The notes beneath the pieces were generated by a model. The model worked only from the letters and a program-made list of their open reading frames with translations. It did not search any database and was not told the DNA's origin. Positions 40,407 through 48,946 of a stretch of 64,000 nucleotides of DNA are shown here, piece after piece (the stretch's first letter is position 1; the number at the start of each line of letters is the position of its first letter). This DNA is from Microbacterium sp. VKM Ac-2923 (GTDB lineage: Bacteria > Actinomycetota > Actinomycetes > Actinomycetales > Microbacteriaceae): contig NZ_JALGRP010000010.1 of NCBI RefSeq assembly GCF_022815605.1, positions 79,799 through 143,798 of the forward strand, read 5' to 3'. The translations under genes were made by a program, and so were the position numbers.

Positions 40407-40412
40407 TAGAGT
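40407..40412 (+). promoter_or_regulatory. -10 box (TAGAGT), leaderless type
   Basis: TAGAGT, then six G residues, then ATG 40419. Confidence 0.55.
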
Positions 40413-40418
40413 GGGGGG

Positions 40419-41252
40419 ATGTCCACCAGCACTTCACACCCGCTCGACGACCCGGCGGTCGACCCCTTCGAGATCGCCGCGGCTGCGGCGAACGACATCG
40501 CCCGCCTCTCGGGCGTGGCGCACCACGACATCGCCGTGACCCTGGGGTCGGGCTGGGGGCGCGCCGCCGAACTGATCGGCGAGGAGACGGCGTCGTTCCC
40601 CGCCACCGAGGTCGTCGGTTTCTCCAAGCCCGCCCTGGAGGGACACGTCGGCACGCTCCGCAGCGTCCGCACCCCGAGCGGCAAGAACGTGCTCGTCATC
40701 GGCGCGCGAACGCACTACTACGAGGGTCACGGCGTGCGCCGCGTCGTGCACAGCGTGCGCACCGCGGCCGCGACGGGGGCGACGACCATGATCCTCACCA
40801 ACGGTGCCGGCGGCATCCGCGAGACGTGGACGCCCGGGCAGCCCGTGCTCATCAGCGACCACATCAACCTCACCGCCGACTCCCCGCTCGAGGGGGCCAC
40901 CTTCGTCGACCTCACCGACCTGTACTCGAAGCGCCTGCGCGAGGTCGCCCGCGGGATCGACCCGTCGCTCGACGAGGGCGTCTACTGCCAGTTCCGCGGA
41001 CCCCACTACGAGACGCCGGCCGAAGTGCAGATGGCCAAGACGATCGGCGGGCACATCGTGGGCATGTCGACCGCGCTCGAGGCCATCGCCGCGCGACAGG
41101 CCGGCATGGAGATCCTCGGCTTCTCACTCATCACGAACCTGGCCGCCGGCATCCAGCAGACCCCGCTCAGCCACGAAGAGGTGCTCGAGGCCGGCCGCGA
41201 GGCCGAGCCCGTCATCTCGGCGTTGCTCGCCCGCGTGATCGGCGCGCTGTGA
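40419..41252 (+). CDS. Purine-nucleoside phosphorylase (trimeric type)
   Basis: 277 residues. TLGSGWGRAAELIG (~41-54), the phosphate-site RTHYYEGH (~97-104), ILTNGAGGIRETW (~128) and FRGPHYETPAEVQM with VGMSTALEAIAARQAGMEILGFSLITNLAAG place it in the PNP/MTAP family. It cleaves purine nucleosides with phosphate to base and ribose-1-phosphate. It overlaps the next gene by 4 bp, a phosphohexomutase/phosphopentomutase-type enzyme. That coupling makes salvage of the released pentose phosphate likely. Confidence 0.92.
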   Translation: MSTSTSHPLDDPAVDPFEIAAAAANDIARLSGVAHHDIAVTLGSGWGRAAELIGEETASFPATEVVGFSKPALEGHVGTLRSVRTPSGKNVLVIGARTHYYEGHGVRRVVHSVRTAAATGATTMILTNGAGGIRETWTPGQPVLISDHINLTADSPLEGATFVDLTDLYSKRLREVARGIDPSLDEGVYCQFRGPHYETPAEVQMAKTIGGHIVGMSTALEAIAARQAGMEILGFSLITNLAAGIQQTPLSHEEVLEAGREAEPVISALLARVIGAL

Positions 41253-42946
41253 GCGGGCACCTGGATGCGGCCCGCGCCTGGATGGCGCAGGACCCGGATG
41301 CCGTCACCCGTGGCGAGCTCGCGGAGCTCATCGACCGCGCCGAAGAGGGGGATGCCGCGGCCACCGCCGACCTCGACGATCGCTTCTCCACCCGGCTGGC
41401 GTTCGGCACCGCGGGGCTCCGCGGCGCGCTCGGCGCCGGCCCCAACCGCATGAACCGGGTGCTCGTCGCCCAGGCGGCCGCCGGCTTCGCTGCGTTCCTC
41501 GGCGAGCGCGCGGGGTCGACGGCACCGACCGTCGTCGTCGGCTACGACGGACGGCGCAACTCCGACGTCTTCGCGCGGGACTCGGCGGAGGTCTTCGCGG
41601 GCGCGGGGCTGAACGCCGTGCTGCTCCCCCGGGCGCTTCCGACCCCCGTGCTCGCCTTCACCGTGCGCCACCTCGGCGCCGACGCCGGTGTCATGGTCAC
41701 CGCCAGCCACAACCCGCCCGACGACAACGGCTACAAGGTCTACCTGGGCGGCCACGACGACGGCGCACAGATCGTCTCGCCCGCCGACGCAGAGATCGCC
41801 GCCCACATCCAGCGCGTCGCCGATGCGGGCGACGTCACGGTGCTCCCCCGCTCCGTCGGGTACGCCAACGCCCCCGAGTCGGTCGTGGAGGCGTACGTCG
41901 CCGCCACCGCCGCCGTCGCCCCCGCGCCCGCGGGTGCCGAGGCTCTGCGCTGGGTGTACACCGCGATGCACGGCGTCGGATGGGAGACCGTCACGCGCGT
42001 GCTGGTGGCGGCCGGGTATCCGGCCCCGACACCCGTGGAGGCCCAGATCCACCCCGACGGGCGCTTCCCCACCGTCGCGTTCCCCAACCCCGAAGAGCCC
42101 GGGGCGATGGACCTCGCGTTCGAGACGGCGCGAGAAAGCGACGCCGAGCTCGTCATCGCGAACGACCCGGATGCCGACCGCCTCGCCGTCGCGGTTCCCG
42201 ACGCCGACGCCGAGGGCGGGTGGCGCCGGCTCACCGGCAACGAGATCGGCCTGCTGCTCGGGTGGCGGGCGGCAAGGGCCGCGGCCGAGGCGCGCGGAGA
42301 CGGCGACGCCTCGGATGCCGGGGCCCCGGCATCCCTCGCCTGCTCGCTCGTGTCATCGCCCGGGCTCGAGGCGGTCGCCGCGCACTACGGGCTCGACTTC
42401 CACTCGACGCTCACGGGGTTCAAGTGGATCTCGCGGGCGCCGGGCATCGTCTTCGGCTTCGAGGAGGCCCTCGGGTATCTCGTGAATCCGGGCACCGTCC
42501 GCGACAAGGACGGCATCTCCGCCGCGGTGGCGATGCTCGGCATGGCGGCCGAGGCCGGCGCGCGCGGGCGGACGGTCGCCGACCTGCTGCAGGAGTTCCG
42601 TGACACGTTCGGTGCGTTCGCGAGCGATCAGATCTCGATCCGCGTGCGTGACGTGGGCGAGATCGCCGGGATCATGGCATCCCTCCGCGCCCAGCCGCCC
42701 TCCAGGGTGGGAGAGGTCGCCGTCGCGCGCATCGACGACCTACTCGAGGGCGTCGAGGGTTTCCCACCCGGAGACGTGCTGCGGCTGTGGCTCGACGACG
42801 GCTCGCGCCTGATCGTGCGTCCCAGCGGAACCGAACCGAAGCTGAAGCTGTACCTGGACGTGCGCGGCGCCTCGGCCAAGAAGGCGCGCCGCCGCCTCGC
42901 GGCGCTCCGCTCCGGTGCCGAGGAGATGCTCGCGGCGGTGCGCTGA
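41249..42946 (+). CDS. Phosphohexomutase/phosphopentomutase family enzyme
   Basis: 565 residues of alpha-D-phosphohexomutase superfamily. FGTAGLRGALGAGPNRMN (~52-69), the phosphoserine loop TASHNPP (151-157, Ser153), metal loop NDPDADR (~305) and sugar/phosphate loops GFEEALGY and RPSGTEPKLKLYL are all present. This subfamily includes PgcA/Pgm2-like enzymes. Coupling to the nucleoside phosphorylase (GTGA overlap) suggests ribose-1-phosphate to ribose-5-phosphate conversion. Glucose- or mannose-phosphate use remains possible. GTG 41249 is the start; the longer frame extending to 38195 is an artefact of the repeats. Confidence 0.88.
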   Translation: MSGHLDAARAWMAQDPDAVTRGELAELIDRAEEGDAAATADLDDRFSTRLAFGTAGLRGALGAGPNRMNRVLVAQAAAGFAAFLGERAGSTAPTVVVGYDGRRNSDVFARDSAEVFAGAGLNAVLLPRALPTPVLAFTVRHLGADAGVMVTASHNPPDDNGYKVYLGGHDDGAQIVSPADAEIAAHIQRVADAGDVTVLPRSVGYANAPESVVEAYVAATAAVAPAPAGAEALRWVYTAMHGVGWETVTRVLVAAGYPAPTPVEAQIHPDGRFPTVAFPNPEEPGAMDLAFETARESDAELVIANDPDADRLAVAVPDADAEGGWRRLTGNEIGLLLGWRAARAAAEARGDGDASDAGAPASLACSLVSSPGLEAVAAHYGLDFHSTLTGFKWISRAPGIVFGFEEALGYLVNPGTVRDKDGISAAVAMLGMAAEAGARGRTVADLLQEFRDTFGAFASDQISIRVRDVGEIAGIMASLRAQPPSRVGEVAVARIDDLLEGVEGFPPGDVLRLWLDDGSRLIVRPSGTEPKLKLYLDVRGASAKKARRRLAALRSGAEEMLAAVR

Positions 42947-43007
42947 GACGTCGACCCGTGCGCAGCGGACCCGGCGGGCGGCGGTTCTCGCCGCGCTTCG
43001 GGGCCGC

Positions 43008-44450
43008 TCAGGTGCGCGCGGGGCGCGGGTCGAGGGCGTCGTCGTCGACGGGTCGCCGGTCCATGACGCCCGGCCGGTAGCGGAGCATCCACACCACGTA
43101 CACGGCGCCGGCGGCGAGGAGCCCGACGACGATGAGCACGGGGACCAGGGCGTCGCCGGGGGTGACGAGGGCCAGCAGGGCGACGACGATCCATACGAGC
43201 GCCGCGACCGCGACGGGCACCTCGAGACGACCGAGGCTGAAACCTCTCTCCCGCCGTTCGAGGCGGCGACGCACGACGAGGTAGAGCACGACGGTGCCGC
43301 CGTAGATCAGGGCGGGGAGGATGGTGCTGCCGATGATGAGTTGCAGCAGCGCCTCGCCGGGGAGGGCGAGCATGAGCACACAGCCCACCGCGACGATGAG
43401 CAAGGTGGCGAACACCGGGGTCTGGGTGCGCGGGTCGACGCGGCCGACCAGGCGCGCGGCGGGGAAGCGGCCGTCGCGGGCCATGGCGAACGCCTGTCGG
43501 GCGGCCGCGGCCATGACGACGGTGCCGGCCCCGAACATCGAGAACGCGATGCCGGCGAGCAGGATCTGCTCCCACACCGGTCCCAGCTGCTCCCGGATGA
43601 TCGCGGCCACCGGGGAAGGGTCGTTGCTGACCGCGGTGACGTCGCGGATCGAGACGGTCAGGACCACGAGGAACGCCAGCCCCGCGACGGACGCCGCGAT
43701 GACGGACCCGACGATCGCCCGGGGGACGCTGCGGTAGGGGTCTTTCGCCTCCTCGGCGAGGTTGGCGGCGGAATCGAACCCGACGAGGGTCGTCAGCCCC
43801 ATCAGCATCCCCGCCATGATCCCGCCCCCGAGGGTGAAGTACCGGGGGTCCGCCTCCGCGATGCCGCGGGAGACCAGGTTCGCGGGCTCCGCGGTGCCGG
43901 TGAGGACGGCGACGACGAGGAGCACCACGACGAGCACCGCGACGATCGCGAGCTCGACGCCCACCGCCGCGGAGGTAACGATGCCCAACAGGCGGGTGGA
44001 GAGGATCACGAGGACCGCCTGGATGCCGAGGATCGCGACGGTCAGCCAGCGGGTGAGCTGCTCGTCGGCGTCGATGCCGAGCAACGGCAGAAGCGCTTGG
44101 CTGGCGAGGGCGTTGGCGATCGCGACGACGGCGGTGGCCAGGAACCAGAACGACGACCATCCGAAGAACCAGCCCACGCGGGGAGAGGCGAGCCGGGACG
44201 CCCACTGGTACGAGGAGCCGCTGAGCGCGATGCGGGCGGCGAACTGCGCGACCACCAGGGCGACGAGCGTCTGCCCGATCCCGACCACGACCCACAGCCA
44301 CACCCCGACGGGCCCGGCCGTCTGCAGCATCTCGCCGTAGGTCGCGAACACCCCCACCACGACCGAGATGAACGCGAACGAGATCGCGAACACCTGGAAC
44401 CCGCCGAGAGTGCGCTTCAACGGCGGGCGGGTGACGGCGACATCGGTCAT
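43008..44450 (-). CDS. APC family amino acid/polyamine permease
   Basis: 480 residues, twelve predicted membrane helices. The N-terminal FQVFAISFAFISVVVGVFATYGEML resembles the first helix of APC transporters. GFDSAANLAEEAKDPYRSVPRAI (~235) is the conserved cytoplasmic loop after helix 6. Likely a proton-coupled amino acid importer or exchanger; substrate unknown. ATG 44450 lies six bases after CAGAGT, which rejects the long frame running to 45890. Confidence 0.88.
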   Translation of the reverse strand: MTDVAVTRPPLKRTLGGFQVFAISFAFISVVVGVFATYGEMLQTAGPVGVWLWVVVGIGQTLVALVVAQFAARIALSGSSYQWASRLASPRVGWFFGWSSFWFLATAVVAIANALASQALLPLLGIDADEQLTRWLTVAILGIQAVLVILSTRLLGIVTSAAVGVELAIVAVLVVVLLVVAVLTGTAEPANLVSRGIAEADPRYFTLGGGIMAGMLMGLTTLVGFDSAANLAEEAKDPYRSVPRAIVGSVIAASVAGLAFLVVLTVSIRDVTAVSNDPSPVAAIIREQLGPVWEQILLAGIAFSMFGAGTVVMAAAARQAFAMARDGRFPAARLVGRVDPRTQTPVFATLLIVAVGCVLMLALPGEALLQLIIGSTILPALIYGGTVVLYLVVRRRLERRERGFSLGRLEVPVAVAALVWIVVALLALVTPGDALVPVLIVVGLLAAGAVYVVWMLRYRPGVMDRRPVDDDALDPRPART

Positions 44451-44456
44451 GTGCCC

Positions 44457-44462
44457 ACTCTG
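44457..44462 (-). promoter_or_regulatory. -10 box (CAGAGT), leaderless type
   Basis: CAGAGT six bases before ATG 44450. Confidence 0.45.
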
Positions 44463-44574
44463 GCCCGGCGACGATCCGCGGACAACGTCTCCCGGTGTCC
44501 ATTTCCGGCCACGTCCGCAAGCGGGCACGAGCGTCCGCGCCCGCGGGCCCCCGGATGCCGACACGGGACCCGCT

Positions 44575-44748
44575 CCCCTGGGCCCCTGGGCCCCTGGGGC
44601 CCTCGACCCCTCGGCTCCTCGGCCTGGGCCCCGCGCCCTGGGCCCTCGGCCGCTCGGCCCCTCGACCCCTCGGCTCCTCGGCCTGGGCCCCGCGCCCGGG
44701 GCCCTCGGCCGCTCGGCCCCTCGGCCCCTCGGCTCCCTAGACGCCTGG
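44575..44748. repeat. 59-bp GC-rich tandem repeat
   Basis: The ~300-bp spacer between the permease and the LuxR-type regulator is mostly degenerate CCCTCGG/CCTGGG repeats. CTCGACCCCTCGGCTCCTCG recurs at 44602 and 44661, and GCCCTCGGCCGCTCGG at 44642 and 44701, so the period is 59 bp with about two to three copies. No gene or single clear terminator is seen. Confidence 0.8.
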
Positions 44749-44758
44749 ACCCCTCGGA

Positions 44759-47194
44759 TCAGCGCTGCACGAGCGGACGCTCCGAGCGGCCGACCTGCGC
44801 GAACCTGTCCTGCCGACTCATCCCCAGACGCGTGCGGGCGTGGTGCAGGTGCGATTCGACCGTGCGCACCGACACCCCCAGGCGGCGGGCGATCTGCGCA
44901 TTCGACGCCCCCGCCACGGCGAGATCGACGACCTCCCGCTCGCGAGAGGTGAGCAGATCGAGAGAGGGCTGCGCGTCGACGCGCGCATCCGCCTGCACCT
45001 CGGCGAGGAACGCGCGGAGCGGTTCGAGGTCGAACCGCTCCGCCAGAGCGGTGGCACGCTCCTGCACCCGCGAGAGGGGAACACCCGCAGCCACCAGGAT
45101 GCGCAGGAGCAAGGGCAGGAGGATCGGCATCCGTCGCTCGGCATCGTCGATCGCCCGATCCGCGCGGACGGCCGCGGCGTCGTACCGGTGGTTGGCCACC
45201 TCGAAGCGGGCGCACACCATCTCGCGCAGGACCGAGAAACCGCCGCCCGCCCAGCCCGCCGAGACGGAGTCGATGCGCTCGAGCGCCTCGTGGGCATGCA
45301 CGAGGTCGCCCCGCGCGACGAAGGCGGCGACGCGCATGGCGTCGTACCAGACCCGCAGCGACTCCGGCGGCGCGATCCGCGGGATCTGCAGGCTGGCGAA
45401 GGCGACGTCCGGCCGCATGCGCAGGAGTTGCACCGTCGCATCCAGCAGGGCCAGCACGGCGACCTCGTCCTGCCTGTCGGCCCACCGCGCCGACAGCAGC
45501 CGGCGTCGGGCGGCACTCTCGATGATCAAGAGGTCTTCGCCGATCATCACCATCGTGCACGCGTGCAGCAAGAAGAGCGTGAGGTCGGACTCGACATCCC
45601 ACCCGTGCGTCGACTGGCGTCCCCGCAACAGCACGCGCGCGCGGGCGGCCTGCCCGCGCGACGCGGCGAGCGCCGCGCGGAGGGCGTCGTCCCGGGCCGC
45701 CGCATCGAGCCGGGGCGTGTCGACGGGGTGGGTCGACAGCGCCCTCTCGACGAATGAGGCGCCGTTGGGCAGCGACAGCATCATCGCGGCGTGCTCGACG
45801 CGGACGCGCCACTCCTGGTCGTCGGGCGCCCAGCTCACCAGTGCCCGCACGCGCTCGCGCGCGGCATCCACCCCCGCGCACGTGGCGCACAGCGTCCGGA
45901 CGAAGACGTGCAGAGAGAGCTCGCGCTCGGCGGCGGTGTTGGGGTGCGGGAGCCAGTCGAGCAGCCGCTCGGCTTCGACGTACTCCTCGAGGGCGATGCG
46001 GGCGAGGACCAGCGCCGCCGACGCGCGCAGGTCGGGGCCGTCGTCGAGCACGCGGGCGATCACCGCGAGGGCGTCACGCGGCGTACCCGATCGCGCGAGC
46101 GACAGCGCCGCGCGCGGCAGCAACGCCGCCAACGGCTCGACCAGTGGTCCCGCGGGGTCGGGGACGCCCGCGAAGCGCGCGCAGAACACCTCCTCGGCGG
46201 GGGTGAGCACGTCTCCCTGACGGACGAGGTCGAGCAGACGGTGGGCGATCTCGCGTCGTTCGTCCGAGAGCTCACCCCGCGGCGAGGACTCGGAGACGAC
46301 CCGGGCCAGCAGCGGGCTGACGGCCGCCGACTCCACGTCGACCGAGGCGACGACGAGGTTGCCGTCGTGCAGGCGGGCGAGCACGTCGGCGGGCATGACC
46401 GACCCGATGTGGCGCAACGGAATCGCACCGAGGTCGAACGCGATCGCCAGCAGACGGCGGTCGCGGGCGTCGAAGGGCGCCAGCAGCCGCGTGAGAGATT
46501 CGACGAGGGCCCCCGGGAGGAGGTCGGCGAACGGCTCGATCGGACACACCGCGTGCATGCGTCCGCGCACCGCGGCCACCTCGACCAGTTCGTCGACGAG
46601 CGCGGGACTGCCGCCGCTGAGGTGGTGCAGCGCGATCATCCACGCGTCGTCGGCGGGCCCGACCCCGTGCCTGCTCGCCCGCACCTCGTTCGCGAGGGCC
46701 GTCGTCTCGGCCAGGGTGAGGGGTCCCACCGCGATGGTCAGTCGGTCGGCATCCTCGATCAGCGGTCGGAGCAGCTCCCCCCGTGCACCCGCGCGTCTCG
46801 CGATCTCGTGCCGCGGGGCGAGCGCCGCCAACAGGACGGCATCCGAGACGCCGAGGGCGTCGATGAGCGCCGCAGTCACGGCATCCGGAATCCGATCGAT
46901 GTCGTCGACGACGAGGACTCCGTCCCGGGCAGCGACGTCGGAGACGAGGGCAGAGACATCGGCGTCACCGGTGAGGACGCGTCGATCGCCGACCCCCGAT
47001 CGCACCGCCACGGCACCTGCCCGCAGCTCGATCACGAACGACGGTCGCGGCTGCGCGCCGACGATCGCGGTCAGAAGTCGAGACCGACCGCTCCCCGCCG
47101 GCCCCGCCAGCAGCACGCTGCGTCTCGCGCGCAGCGCCTCCACGGCGATCAGCATCTCGCGCCTTCGCCCCACCAGTAGTCGACCTGCACCCAT
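44759..47194 (-). CDS. Large LuxR-family regulator with N-terminal AAA/STAND ATPase
   Basis: 811 residues. The N-terminal P-loop region reads LLAGPAGSGRSRLL (~28-41), so the Walker A lysine is replaced by Arg37. Walker B VLVVDDIDRI (~91-100) is intact. A long helical, TPR-like middle follows, then a C-terminal LuxR HTH (LTSREREVVDLAVAGASNAQIARRLGVSVRTVESHLHHARTRLGM, ~740-785). This is the MalT/LAL architecture. ATG 47194 has AGGAG six bases upstream. It is divergent from the exosortase-type locus and is the obvious candidate to control it. Confidence 0.85.
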   Translation of the reverse strand: MGAGRLLVGRRREMLIAVEALRARRSVLLAGPAGSGRSRLLTAIVGAQPRPSFVIELRAGAVAVRSGVGDRRVLTGDADVSALVSDVAARDGVLVVDDIDRIPDAVTAALIDALGVSDAVLLAALAPRHEIARRAGARGELLRPLIEDADRLTIAVGPLTLAETTALANEVRASRHGVGPADDAWMIALHHLSGGSPALVDELVEVAAVRGRMHAVCPIEPFADLLPGALVESLTRLLAPFDARDRRLLAIAFDLGAIPLRHIGSVMPADVLARLHDGNLVVASVDVESAAVSPLLARVVSESSPRGELSDERREIAHRLLDLVRQGDVLTPAEEVFCARFAGVPDPAGPLVEPLAALLPRAALSLARSGTPRDALAVIARVLDDGPDLRASAALVLARIALEEYVEAERLLDWLPHPNTAAERELSLHVFVRTLCATCAGVDAARERVRALVSWAPDDQEWRVRVEHAAMMLSLPNGASFVERALSTHPVDTPRLDAAARDDALRAALAASRGQAARARVLLRGRQSTHGWDVESDLTLFLLHACTMVMIGEDLLIIESAARRRLLSARWADRQDEVAVLALLDATVQLLRMRPDVAFASLQIPRIAPPESLRVWYDAMRVAAFVARGDLVHAHEALERIDSVSAGWAGGGFSVLREMVCARFEVANHRYDAAAVRADRAIDDAERRMPILLPLLLRILVAAGVPLSRVQERATALAERFDLEPLRAFLAEVQADARVDAQPSLDLLTSREREVVDLAVAGASNAQIARRLGVSVRTVESHLHHARTRLGMSRQDRFAQVGRSERPLVQR

Positions 47195-47454
47195 GCGTGT
47201 CTCCTGCACTCCCCGCGTCCACGGACGCGCCCCGGCTCCGTTCTTACACCCCATTCGTCGACTCCTCCGCGTTCTCGGCGGCGAACCAGTAGTTCTCCGG
47301 CGACACGGAGATCCCCGGGCGCTCCCTAAGTAGTCCGATTCGGTACGGGGCACGGATGCCGCGGGTTCGACGCCGCGCCTACCTTCGGCTTGCACCGCAC
47401 CACCCGGCCCGCGGTGGGCTCGGCGGTGTGCGGCCATCCAGGAAGCAGGCATCC
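47195..47454. other. Divergent spacer between LuxR-type regulator and exosortase-type locus
   Basis: 260 bp without a gene. It contains CCCTAAGTAGTCCGATTCGG near 47326-47345, which stands out against the GC-rich surroundings and may be a promoter or regulator site. I find no convincing -35/-10 pair. AGGAAGCAGG precedes the ATG at 47455. Confidence 0.4.
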
Positions 47455-48744
47455 ATGACCATTCGTCCACACACCTCCGCCCGAAGGGGGCGGACCGTGC
47501 GCGCCGTCGGGGCCACCGCCGCCGTCGCCGCACTTCTCCTCCCCGGAACCGCGGCGTACGCCGCCCCCGCCGACGTCGTGTCGCAGGGCACGGGCCGTCT
47601 CGTGCAGACGTCCCTGCTCGGCACCGACATCCTCGATCAGGTCGCCGCCCTGCGCGGCGCGAACGCCGTCAACACCGACGCCTCGGGCGACGTCATCGTC
47701 GACCAGCCCCTCGACGCCGAAGCCCTCGCGGGTCTCATCGCCTTGCAGGCGGGATCGACGAACCTCTTCGGCGACAACGGCATCATCCAGCTCGGCGCCG
47801 TCGGCCAGTACGCCCGGGCCAACGACGACGGCAGCTCGTCGGCGTTCTCGGGTGCCGTCTCGGCGGCACCGAGCCTCATCGGCGTCGGCACTGTCACGCC
47901 CTCCAGCGTCGGCGACCCCTCGGCGGAGAACACGGCCAGCATCACGGTCGGCGGCGCCGACGTCCTGGCGGGACTGCAGGTGAACATCGGAACGCTCGCG
48001 GCATCCGCCACTCAGACGACCGACGGCACGCAGAGCGGGCAGTACGTCGTCGCCGACGTCGGCGTCGTCGTCAACGGCACCCTCGTCTCGGGAGTGCTGA
48101 ACACCCTCAACCCCGCGATCAACACGCTGCTCGCGGCCGCCGCCGTCGCCGGTCTCGACCTCGACAACCCGTTCGCCTCCGGCACCATCACGCTGACCGA
48201 GGACGACCTGCTGGCCGCCGCGGGCGTGGCCGACATCAACGAGCTGGCGCCCGGCACCGACCTGCTGTCCTTCGTGCCCGCAGCCGTGGTCACGCAGATC
48301 TCCGCCGGTGTCAACGGAATCCTGGATGCCGTCCAGGACCGCGTCGACGACCTGGGCCTCGCCGGTCTCGTCCTCGGCACCGCCCTCGGTGTCGCGGAAG
48401 CCGTCATCAACCCGGTGCTCGACGGCCTGGTCGACAGCCTCCAGGGCCCACTCGGTGACGCGATCACCGCACTGGCTCAACTGCAGGTCAACGTGCAGTC
48501 CACCGCCGACGGAACCTTCACCCAGACGGCGCTGCGGGTCGGCCTCGGCACGGCGGGCGCCATCGCGATCGTCGACCTGGCCACCGCGTCGGTCGGCCCC
48601 AACGCCGGTCAGCTGGCCGTTCCCGTCGCCGGCCCGGAGTCGCTGGCACTCGCCGGAGGGGGATTCGGTCTCGCAGCCGTCATCGTCGCCGCCGTGCTGC
48701 TGCGACGTCGCAGCCAGCACGTGGCCGCACCGGCCCAGGGCTGA
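47455..48744 (+). CDS. Secreted choice-of-anchor G family surface protein
   Basis: 429 residues. A signal peptide (~10-37, cleaving near AYAAPA) is followed by a repetitive Ala/Gly/Asp-rich extracellular domain without cysteines, resembling choice-of-anchor G family proteins. The C-terminus (~388-429) has a short PVAGPES motif, a hydrophobic helix and RRRSQ, the layout of sorting signals read by sortase- or exosortase-type enzymes. An exosortase-like gene lies three genes downstream. ATG 47455 starts the signal peptide; the frame opening at 47356 is not needed. It is probably the sorted substrate. Confidence 0.75.
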   Translation: MTIRPHTSARRGRTVRAVGATAAVAALLLPGTAAYAAPADVVSQGTGRLVQTSLLGTDILDQVAALRGANAVNTDASGDVIVDQPLDAEALAGLIALQAGSTNLFGDNGIIQLGAVGQYARANDDGSSSAFSGAVSAAPSLIGVGTVTPSSVGDPSAENTASITVGGADVLAGLQVNIGTLAASATQTTDGTQSGQYVVADVGVVVNGTLVSGVLNTLNPAINTLLAAAAVAGLDLDNPFASGTITLTEDDLLAAAGVADINELAPGTDLLSFVPAAVVTQISAGVNGILDAVQDRVDDLGLAGLVLGTALGVAEAVINPVLDGLVDSLQGPLGDAITALAQLQVNVQSTADGTFTQTALRVGLGTAGAIAIVDLATASVGPNAGQLAVPVAGPESLALAGGGFGLAAVIVAAVLLRRRSQHVAAPAQG

Positions 48745-48748
48745 TCAC

Positions 48749-48946
48749 GTGTACCGCAACGGTGCGATGGGCGGCGGTGCCGTCGGCATTCTCGCGGTCA
48801 CCGGCTACGCGGCCCCGACGGCGACACTCGCCGTCGTCGGGGTCGGCGCAGCGGTGATCGGCGGACTGCTGGCCTGGCGCTCGCGGCGTCTTCGGTCACA
48901 GGATGCCGTCGAGGTGGCATCCGGAGAGGACACCCCCCGCTCGTGA
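48749..48946 (+). CDS. 65-residue membrane peptide in the exosortase-type locus
   Basis: GTG at 48749, four bases after the previous stop. Its own stop overlaps the next start as GTGA, so it is co-translated with both neighbours. The peptide has a hydrophobic stretch AVGILAVTGYAAPTATLAVVGVGAAVIGGLLAW followed by RSRRLR and an acidic tail. This could be one bent or two short helices. The layout repeats that of the upstream protein's C-terminal tail (helix then Arg cluster). I know no family; it may be a second sorting-type peptide or a small subunit. Confidence 0.6.
   Translation: MYRNGAMGGGAVGILAVTGYAAPTATLAVVGVGAAVIGGLLAWRSRRLRSQDAVEVASGEDTPRS

Noticed and set aside
38195..42946. A 1,583-codon open frame on the plus strand
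   Set aside because: It runs through the 204-bp repeats and antisense to the LpdA-like gene; only its last 565 codons, from GTG 41249, are a real gene (the mutase).
42979..42993. Terminator between the mutase and permease genes
   Set aside because: Only a 5-bp stem without a T-run; too weak to list.
43008..45890. A 960-codon minus-strand frame
   Set aside because: Only the part from ATG 44450 is a permease. The rest crosses a low-complexity repeat and shadows the LuxR-type regulator.
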